Assembly: GCF_014205675.1 (NCBI RefSeq)
Contig: NZ_JACIIX010000022.1
Span: forward strand, 1 to 38,883
From: Novispirillum itersonii
GTDB taxonomy: Bacteria > Pseudomonadota > Alphaproteobacteria > Rhodospirillales > Rhodospirillaceae
Length of the DNA: 38,883 nucleotides
Reading direction: 5' to 3'
This document shows, in pieces, positions 33,132 through 38,883 of this stretch. The notes under the pieces are model-generated. The model was given only the letters and a program-made list of their open reading frames with translations. It made no database searches and was not told the DNA's origin. The number at the start of each line of letters is the position of its first letter. Position 1 is the stretch's first letter. The position numbers were made by a program, and so were the translations under genes.

Positions 33132-33878
33132 ATGTCTGCTCTTCATGACCCTGTTCCGTCTCCCGCCCCTGACCGGGCCGCTGCCGCCGTGGATCCGGCG
33201 GTGGCGGCGACGGCGGGGGCATGGGAACAGGCCTTTCCCGAGCCGGGCCTGCGCAGCCGGGTGCCGCGCGGGGCGATCCTTGCCGAGATCGGAACCCCCC
33301 TGACAGCGGTCTCCGTCTGCCTGAACGGTCTGCTGCTGGTGTCCGGTCAGATGGCGGGGATGGTGGTGCCGGTGGAGCAGACCGGCCGGGGGTATGTGGT
33401 CGGCCTTGACGGTCTGTGGCCGGACCGGCCGGAAGCGGATGTGGCGGTGCACCGCTGGCAGGTCCGGGCGGTGACGGGGGTGGATCTGCTGACCGTGCCA
33501 CGGTCGCGGGCACTGGCGGTGCTGTCGGCCGACCCGGTTCTCGGCCTGACTGCGCTGGCCGGACTGACGCGCCGCCTGCATGACGGGCTGGCGGCGGTGG
33601 AAGCGCAGAAGCATGTTCCGGCCCGGCTGCGTCTGGCCCGGTATCTGCTGTCAGTTCTGGACGGCGGCAGCCGGGTTCTTCCCTTGCCAAAAAAAGATGT
33701 GGCGGCGCTGCTGGGGGTGACGCAGCAAAGCCTGTCGCGGCTGTTGCGCGATTTGCGGGCGGACGGGGTGGATGTGCAGGGCGGGGCCATTCTGTGCCCG
33801 GACCGCGACCGTCTGCGCCGCCTGTGCGATCCGGAAGATCTGTGGTCAGACAAGGATTTCGCTGATGTCGGGGACTGA
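33132..33878 (+). CDS. Crp/Fnr-family regulator, divergent
   Basis: A 248-aa protein with a weakly conserved cyclic-nucleotide-binding-like domain (about 25-150), a dimerisation helix, and a winged helix-turn-helix near residues 175-225 (DVAALLGVTQQSLSRLLRDLRADG). It lacks the N-terminal cysteine cluster of true FNR, so it does not bind an FNR-type Fe-S centre. In the recognition helix a Gln takes the place of the usual Glu of the E-x2-S-R motif, suggesting altered DNA specificity. ATG 33132 lacks a good ribosome-binding site, and GTG 33114 is an alternative. The FNR-like box at 33052 precedes it, and it overlaps the next regulator by 14 bp. Confidence 0.8.
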   Translation: MSALHDPVPSPAPDRAAAAVDPAVAATAGAWEQAFPEPGLRSRVPRGAILAEIGTPLTAVSVCLNGLLLVSGQMAGMVVPVEQTGRGYVVGLDGLWPDRPEADVAVHRWQVRAVTGVDLLTVPRSRALAVLSADPVLGLTALAGLTRRLHDGLAAVEAQKHVPARLRLARYLLSVLDGGSRVLPLPKKDVAALLGVTQQSLSRLLRDLRADGVDVQGGAILCPDRDRLRRLCDPEDLWSDKDFADVGD

Positions 33879-34563
33879 GGGGGCGGGGCCTGACGGACCG
33901 GGGAATCTGTTCAGCGGGCTGCTGCCGCAGGCCGGGCGGCAGGTGTTTCCGGCCGGGCACCAGCTGTTTTCGGCGGGGGACCCGGCGGATCACCTCTATT
34001 ATCTGTGTGACGGGGCGGTGAAACTGTTCGGGGCCGAGGCTGCCGGAACGGAGAATGTGCTGCATGTGCTGCGGGCGGGGGATCTGGTCGGGCTGTCGGC
34101 ACTGGTGGATGGCCGGGCCTATGCCCTGGGGGCGGAGGTGATGGAAACCGCCACCGTCCTGCTGCTGCGCCGGGTTGATCTGCTGCACTGGCTGCACCGC
34201 CACCCGGCGGCGGTGATGCAGGCGCTGTCCCGGCTGGGGGAACGGTACCGGATGATGGCGGAGGATCTTCTGGCCCTGAAGGTTCTTACCCCCCGGCAGC
34301 GGCTGTGCCGGTATCTTGTACAACAGCTGGGTCCGGAACCGGACACCGGCCCGGCCGGGCTTGTGCTGACGGAACGCCACGCGGTGATTGCCGCCCGGGT
34401 CGGCCTGACGCCGGAAAACCTCAGCCGGGCCTTTTCCCGCCTGCGGATGGATGGAGTCGTGCTGCATCACCGCCGGGTGATGGTGGCCGAGGTTGGCGGT
34501 CTGCGCCGCCTTGCCGCCGGGATTGGCGAGGAACCGCCCGATTGTGCTGATTTTCGTGACTGA
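33865..34563 (+). CDS. Crp/Fnr-family regulator, Dnr-like
   Basis: A 232-aa regulator. The effector domain follows the standard beta-roll pattern (VFPAGHQLFSAGDPADHLYYLCDGAVKLF, then VLRAGDLVGLSALVDGRAYALGAEVME). The recognition helix reads LTPENLSRAFSRLRMDG, with the E-x2-S-R of FNR/Dnr proteins that read TTGA half-sites. No N-terminal cysteine cluster is present, so oxygen sensing by Fe-S is unlikely; haem or NO sensing as in Dnr is possible. ATG 33865 has AAGGA 8 nt upstream and overlaps the previous gene by 14 bp, so the pair is likely coupled. Confidence 0.85.
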   Translation: MSGTEGAGPDGPGNLFSGLLPQAGRQVFPAGHQLFSAGDPADHLYYLCDGAVKLFGAEAAGTENVLHVLRAGDLVGLSALVDGRAYALGAEVMETATVLLLRRVDLLHWLHRHPAAVMQALSRLGERYRMMAEDLLALKVLTPRQRLCRYLVQQLGPEPDTGPAGLVLTERHAVIAARVGLTPENLSRAFSRLRMDGVVLHHRRVMVAEVGGLRRLAAGIGEEPPDCADFRD

Positions 34564-34672
34564 TCGGTATAAAAATGCATCGGGGGAATTGCCGGATCGC
34601 GCAAACAGCATTATCTCTGGCAGGAACTTATGGCAGGATAGGGCCTGTCGGGGCGATTTTCAGGAATTGAGT

Positions 34673-36136
34673 ATGCGCATGCGAGTTCTTGCGGCCCGCA
34701 AGGGTAAAGCGGTTATGGCGGTGTCCGCTCTGGTGATCCTTGCGGGGTGTTCGCAGGTTCCGGATTACAAGCCCGAAACGGGCCCGTTGCCGGGGGGCTG
34801 GAATAACCCCGGCGTTTCTCCGCTGGCCGCTGCCGTCACCGAGACGGCAATTGTCGCCCCCGAGGACCGGTGGTGGGAAACCTTTGGCAGCAGCGAGCTG
34901 AACCGTCTGGTCGAACAGGCGCTGGCGGAAGGCAATACCCTGAAGGCGGCTGTGGCCCGGATCCGTCAGGCGCAGGCCCAGCTGGGCACCGCCGAGGCGC
35001 CGGAATGGCCGAACCTGTCGGTCAGCGGCGGGGAAACTGCTGCCAAACGCGCTTCCAGCGCCCGGAGCAGCGCCTCCGGCGACAGCGCCCGCAGCTATTC
35101 CCTTGGCCTCAGTGCCAGCTATGAAGTGGACTTCTGGGGCAAGCGCGCCGCCTCCATTCTGGCGGCGGAAAATGCCCTTCAGGCGGCCCGGCTGGACCGG
35201 GAAACCGTTGGCTGGACCCTGTCGTCCAGTGTTGCCAATGCCTATTTCCAGGTTCTGGCGGTCCGTGACCGTCTGACCGCTGCCCGCCGCAACCTTGATC
35301 TGTCGCGGCAGACCCTGCGCCTGACCGAGCAGCAGGTGCAGTTCGGCGAGGCTTCCGGCCTTGAAACCGCGCAGCAGCGCAGTGCCGTTGCCCAGATCCA
35401 GACCCAGATCGCGGCGCTGGAACTCCAGCATGCGCAGGCCCTGAACGCGCTGGCGGCGCTGGTGGGCAAGTCCGCCGGGGAAATCACCGTGCAGGCCCCC
35501 GGCCTGTCCGGGGTGGTGCTGCCGCCGGTGAAGCCGGGTCTGCCGTCCGAAATTCTGCGCCGCCGTCCCGACCTGCGGGCGGCGGAGGCCCGTCTGGTTG
35601 CTGCCAATGCTGATATCGGCGCGGCCCGGGCCCGGTATTATCCGTCGCTGAATCTGACGGCGGAACGCGGCTTTGCCAGCGCCGCGCTGTCGTCGCTGCT
35701 GACCCCGGCCAGTGCCATCTGGTCGATCGGCGGCAGCCTTGCCGCGCCGCTGTTTGATAACGGGGCGATTGACAGTGCCGTTGAGCAGGCCTCGGCCCGG
35801 CGGGAAGAGCTGGCGGCGACCTATCGCCAGAGCGTGATTGACGCCCTGCGGGATACGGAAGACGCGCTGGCCGCCAACCGCTGGCTGACCGAACAGGAAG
35901 ACCGGCAGGGCGAGGTGGTCACCGCCTCCCGCGAGGCCCGGCGTCTGGCTGATATCCGCTACCGGGGCGGTGCCGTGGCCTACATGACGGTTCTCGATGC
36001 GGAACGCACCCTGTTGCAGGCGGAAGACTCCTCGATTCAGGTGCGTCTGTCGCGTCTGAACGCGGCGGTCAACCTCAACCGGGCGGTCGGCGGCAGCCTG
36101 AGCCTGCCGGCGGTTGAAGCGGCGGCCAAGCCGTAA
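34673..36136 (+). CDS. Outer-membrane efflux lipoprotein (OprM/NodT family)
   Basis: A 487-aa outer-membrane channel for a tripartite efflux system. It has a lipoprotein signal with lipobox LVILAGC, lipidated at Cys26. Two repeated halves of long helices follow, with SLGLSASYEVDFWGKRAASILAAENALQAARLDRETV and, in the second half, EILRRRPDLRAAEARLVAANADIGAARARYYPSL. ATG 34673 has AGGAA 6 nt upstream; the open frame upstream to 34493 overlaps the regulator gene and is not conserved in character. No inner-membrane pump or adaptor is adjacent, so its partner lies elsewhere. A strong terminator follows. Confidence 0.93.
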   Translation: MRMRVLAARKGKAVMAVSALVILAGCSQVPDYKPETGPLPGGWNNPGVSPLAAAVTETAIVAPEDRWWETFGSSELNRLVEQALAEGNTLKAAVARIRQAQAQLGTAEAPEWPNLSVSGGETAAKRASSARSSASGDSARSYSLGLSASYEVDFWGKRAASILAAENALQAARLDRETVGWTLSSSVANAYFQVLAVRDRLTAARRNLDLSRQTLRLTEQQVQFGEASGLETAQQRSAVAQIQTQIAALELQHAQALNALAALVGKSAGEITVQAPGLSGVVLPPVKPGLPSEILRRRPDLRAAEARLVAANADIGAARARYYPSLNLTAERGFASAALSSLLTPASAIWSIGGSLAAPLFDNGAIDSAVEQASARREELAATYRQSVIDALRDTEDALAANRWLTEQEDRQGEVVTASREARRLADIRYRGGAVAYMTVLDAERTLLQAEDSSIQVRLSRLNAAVNLNRAVGGSLSLPAVEAAAKP

Positions 36137-36161
36137 CGCTGCCAAAGGTTGAGTTCCGGAC

Positions 36162-36200
36162 AAAAAACCGGCCCGTGGTCTGTCGCGGGCCGGTTTTTTT
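36162..36200 (+). terminator. Intrinsic terminator of the efflux gene
   Basis: AAAAAACCGGCCCG (36162-36175) pairs with CGGGCCGGTTTTTT (36186-36199), a 14-bp perfect stem with a 10-nt loop and a T7 run. The A run would make it work on the opposite strand too. It isolates hemP from the upstream gene. Confidence 0.93.
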
Positions 36201-36210
36201 GACTTAAAGA

Positions 36211-36239
36211 TTGAGAATCAGTGTCAGTTGCAGTATGGG
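36211..36239 (+). promoter_or_regulatory. Candidate hemP promoter with Fur-like site
   Basis: TTGAGA (36211-36216) and TATGGG (36234-36239) are 17 bp apart. Overlapping the -35 is TGAGAATCAGTGTCA (36212-36226), an imperfect inverted repeat similar to Fur sites (TGAGAATCA half). Iron repression of hemP is expected from the family; binding here is inferred. Confidence 0.5.
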
Positions 36240-36280
36240 CAAGGGAAGATACAGGCTTCACTGATGAAAGGCAGGCCGAG

Positions 36281-36511
36281 ATGACTTCTTCCTTCCCGGC
36301 AGAGACCGGGCCGGAGCAGATGTCGCCGGACTCCGGGGCGGATGCCCCGCCACGGACCGGGGGCACCGCCAAAGAGTCCAGCGGAGCGGGGTCGGGGCTG
36401 ATCCGCCTGACGGATCTGCTCGGCGCCCGCCGCGAGATTGGGATCCTGCACGGGGATGCGGTCTATACCCTGCGGTTGACATCCAACAACCGGCTGATTT
36501 TGACCAAGTAA
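36281..36511 (+). CDS. hemP: HemP family small protein
   Basis: A 76-aa protein. The last 40 residues match HemP: IRLTDLLGARREIGILHGDAVYTLRLTSNNRLILTK, ending in the invariant LILTK. The first 35 residues are a low-complexity, Gly/Pro/Ser-rich extension. HemP is linked to haem uptake and, in some bacteria, acts as an activator of haem genes; its exact action is unsettled. ATG 36281 is chosen because the frame upstream overlaps the promoter. The tonB system follows 340 bp downstream. Confidence 0.88.
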   Translation: MTSSFPAETGPEQMSPDSGADAPPRTGGTAKESSGAGSGLIRLTDLLGARREIGILHGDAVYTLRLTSNNRLILTK

Positions 36512-36851
36512 GCCAAAAGCAGCCTGACCGGGGCGTTTTCAGCCGCAAAAGCGGCATCGATTTCTGCTGAAAACGCTCCAATAGCGAAAAGCGCTGAACC
36601 GGACCCCCGGTGAAGCGTTATGACTGACAGGGCAAGCCAGCCAGTACCGACCGGATCTGACGGTCCGGACAGCCAGCCAGCCTGACAGCCGTGGTTCCGT
36701 TGCCCCCTGCCGTTTCCCGGGGATGGGGTAAAACCATAACGAAGATGTGGATTGCGGGAGGAGGATGCGGGACAATGGCCCGCCGGATCCCGTGATGCAG
36801 TGGCTGTGGACCGGACCGATAATGGTGCCGGGCTGATGGAGTTGAGGACTG
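36512..36851 (+). other. hemP-exbB intergenic region with nested hairpin
   Basis: This 340-bp gap contains an 11-bp perfect inverted repeat GCGTTTTCAGC/GCTGAAAACGC (36533-36543 and 36566-36576) enclosing a smaller GCCGC-AAAA-GCGGC hairpin (36542-36555). Further on, AGCCAGCCAG occurs twice, near 36645 and 36671, flanking a GACCG/CGGTC stem. Two tiny ORFs (36620-36685 and 36765-36836) lack well-placed ribosome-binding sites. The exbB ribosome-binding site GAGGA lies at 36844-36848. No promoter was recognised with confidence. Confidence 0.5.
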
Positions 36852-37526
36852 ATGCAAGCCCACGATCTGTCCCTGATCGGACTGTTTATGCAGGCTGATT
36901 ATCTGGTCAAGGCGGTGATGATCCTGCTGGTTCTGGCCTCGGTGGCCTGCTGGAGCATCATCCTTGACCGCAGTATCCGCCTGATCCGCCTGAAGCGTCA
37001 GGCGGCGCGGTTTGAGGATGAGGCCGCCCATGCCCCGCTGGAGGCCCTGTCGCACGGGCCGCTGGCTGACAGCATCCTGTCGGCGGCGCAGACCGCATGG
37101 CAGGACCGGACCCCCGGGGAAACCCGCAGTGAGGTCCGCGACCGGATTGAACGCGCCATGCGCTCGGCTCTGGCCCGCAATCTGCGCCATCTGGAATCCG
37201 GTCTGCCGTTTCTGGCCACCATCGGCTCCGCCGCGCCGTTTATCGGCCTGTTCGGCACGGTGTGGGGGATCATGAACAGCTTCACCGCCATCGCCAAATC
37301 GCAGGATACCAGCCTTGCCGTGGTTGCCCCGGGCATTGCCGAGGCGCTGTTTGCCACCGCCATCGGTCTGGCAGCGGCGATTCCGGCGGTGATGGCCTAC
37401 AACAAGCTGGCGGTGGATCTGGGCCGGGTGGCGGCGCAGATGGAGGAAGCCATTTCCGCCATCGGCAACCGTCTGGCCCGCCAGTCGGTCCGTCCGTCCT
37501 CCGGCCTGTCGCAGGCGGCGGAGTAA
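36852..37526 (+). CDS. exbB: ExbB, proton-channel subunit of the TonB system
   Basis: A 224-aa MotA/TolQ/ExbB-family membrane protein. One N-terminal helix (YLVKAVMILLVLASVACWSIIL) is followed by a cytoplasmic part and two further helices. The conserved segment LPFLATIGSAAPFIGLFGTVWGIM and the pore-lining EALFATAIGLAAAIPAVMAYN are clear. With ExbD it converts the proton gradient into motion of TonB. The start ATG 36852 has GAGGA close upstream. It is the first of three tightly packed genes. Confidence 0.95.
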   Translation: MQAHDLSLIGLFMQADYLVKAVMILLVLASVACWSIILDRSIRLIRLKRQAARFEDEAAHAPLEALSHGPLADSILSAAQTAWQDRTPGETRSEVRDRIERAMRSALARNLRHLESGLPFLATIGSAAPFIGLFGTVWGIMNSFTAIAKSQDTSLAVVAPGIAEALFATAIGLAAAIPAVMAYNKLAVDLGRVAAQMEEAISAIGNRLARQSVRPSSGLSQAAE

Positions 37527-37530
37527 GACC

Positions 37531-37970
<440 letters not shown>

Positions 37971-37974
<4 letters not shown>

Positions 37975-38768
37975 CGGCCAACAGTGCGGTTCTGCCGATG
38001 ATCGCGGCCGGTCCGGCTGCCGGTTCCCGCCGCCGCTGGTCGCTGGCGGGCACGGCGGCGTCGCTTGTGGTGCATGGTGGGCTGCTGGGGGGGCTGATGT
38101 GGGCGACCCTGCAACCGCCGCCCCCGCCCCCGCCGCCATCGGAACAGCCGCTTGAAATGGTGTTTGTCGCCCCGCCGCCGCCTCCGGCCCCGCCGGTGCA
38201 GCAGCCTGTGACAGAACCGCCCCCGGAGCCGCCGCCCCCGGAACCGCCACCACCGCCGGAACCTCCGGTGATTGAGCCGCCGCCCCCGGTGCTGACCAGC
38301 ACGGCAACGGTGGCACCGCCGCTGGCCAAGCCACCGGAAAAGAAAAAGCCGCCACCGAAGAAAAAAGAACCGCCGCCTGCGCCGGTTCCGCCCGCTCCGG
38401 CTCCGATGGTGGAGACCCCGCCGGTCTCCGCTCCGGTCGCCCCGGCTCCCCCTGCGCCGCCGCAGGTGCGGGGACCGGTGTCGGCCAGCCCGGATTATCT
38501 GGGGCTGGCCTCGGCGCATCTGCAAAAGTTCCGGGATTACCCCCGGGCGGCGCAGCGGCGCGGGATTCAGGGGCGCGGATCGGTGCTGATCGTGCTGGGC
38601 CGTGATGGTCAGGTCCGCTCCGTCAGCATCCGCCAGTCCACCGGCAGTGACCTGCTGGATGAAGCGATGGTGAAGACGGTGCAGAAGGCCAATCCGCTGC
38701 CGCCCAACCCACAGGCCGATGGTCCGGATCTGGAACTGCTGCTGCCGTTTGATTACGGCCTTCGGTAA
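37971..38768 (+). CDS. tonB: TonB energy transducer
   Basis: A 265-aa protein with the three TonB parts. The N-terminal helix carries the Ser-x3-His motif (S31 and H35 in SLVVHGG), which couples to ExbB-ExbD. A long Pro-rich spacer (about residues 47-165, with PPEPPPP, PPEKKKPP and PAPAP repeats) crosses the periplasm. The C-terminal domain (DYPRAAQRRGIQGRGSVLIVLGRDGQVRSV onwards) contacts receptors. It starts at GTG 37971 in a GTGA overlap with exbD; no upstream ATG fits. It could serve the BtuB-like receptor in this window as well as iron receptors elsewhere. Confidence 0.95.
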
Positions 38769-38803
38769 AGACCGTTTTGGGACAGCTGGAGTATCCGTGT
38801 TGA

Positions 38804-38883
38804 TCAAGCGTTTTTTGGGATCCATGGACGCCCTGCCTTGAGCAGGGCGTTTGCCATGACGATGAGCTTTCGCATGATGGCGG
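38804..38883 (-). mobile_element. Transposase C-terminal end (IS110-like), cut by window edge
   Basis: On the minus strand the window ends inside a frame giving 25 residues (AIMRKLIVMANALL, then KAGRPWIPKNA) and a TGA stop at 38806-38804. The MRKL-x3-ANALL pattern followed by W-x-PK near the stop is typical of IS110-family transposase C termini. Only the end is visible, so whether the element is complete and what its boundaries are cannot be seen. It lies 35 bp after tonB. The hairpin at 38828-38850 is inside this coding part. Confidence 0.7.

Noticed and set aside
36620-36836. Two tiny ORFs (36620-36685, 21 aa; 36765-36836, 23 aa) before exbB
   Set aside because: The first lacks a ribosome-binding site. 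The second has GGAGGAGG touching its ATG, which is too close. Neither resembles a known small protein.
38828-38850. Hairpin ACGCCCTGC/GCAGGGCGT as the tonB terminator
   Set aside because: It falls inside the transposase C-terminal coding sequence on the minus strand. The tail has only TTT. It may act as a weak terminator but was not called.

Overview
The window looks like a piece of a high-GC alphaproteobacterial chromosome, probably from the Rhodospirillales. The evidence is an rRNA operon ending 5S - tRNA-fMet, a five-step Hut route with HutF and HutG, a TAT-exported TRAP binding protein, a ubiTUV cluster with an FNR box, and a short hemP gene. The species cannot be named from this sequence alone.

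Layout. (1) 1-711: tail of an rRNA operon (23S 3' end, 5S, tRNA-fMet) with two hairpin terminators. (2) 822-9856 (+): a surface-polysaccharide cluster with a GT4 glycosyltransferase, a MurJ/Wzx-like flippase, two overlapping SAM methyltransferases, a second GT4, an AsnB-type amidotransferase and a TviB/WbpO-type UDP-sugar dehydrogenase. The flippase and first methyltransferase are visibly more AT-rich than everything around them. (3) 9950-13289 (-): a complete TRAP transporter (P, Q, M) of the TakP type. (4) 13498-21932: histidine utilisation in two divergent operons, hutI-hutC-hutU (-) and hutF-hutH-hutG-hutD (+), around a promoter region with three TGT(C/A)TA motifs spaced exactly one helical turn apart. 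(5) 21755-27515 (-): a cobalamin-riboswitch-controlled vitamin B12 uptake operon (TonB-dependent receptor, an unknown 204-aa protein, BtuF-, BtuC- and BtuD-like proteins). The ATPase frame runs about 178 bp into hutD on the opposite strand. (6) 27629-29915 (+): a promoter, a 23-codon leader ORF with a good ribosome-binding site, several hairpins, then an ABC exporter. (7) 29915-30300: a pair of 46-bp repeats, a perfect FNR/Anr box and a strong intrinsic terminator about 175 bp downstream, suggesting an oxygen-regulated small RNA or an attenuated leader. (8) 30431-34563 (+): ubiT-ubiU-ubiV (oxygen-independent ubiquinone synthesis) and two Crp/Fnr-type regulators without FNR cysteines, the first behind another FNR-like box. 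(9) 34673-36136: an outer-membrane efflux lipoprotein without its pump. (10) 36211-38768: hemP behind a Fur-like site, then exbB-exbD-tonB. (11) 38804-38883 (-): the last 25 codons of a transposase, probably IS110 family, cut by the window edge.

How it fits together. The TonB-ExbB-ExbD set could energise the BtuB-like receptor. The Hut genes convert histidine to glutamate by the formylglutamate branch. The ubiTUV block and its FNR-type signals point to a facultative organism that keeps making ubiquinone without oxygen. The most promising undescribed items are the FNR-box/terminator segment before ubiT, the leader ORF before the ABC exporter, the unknown protein in the B12 operon, and the phased operator in the hut promoter.
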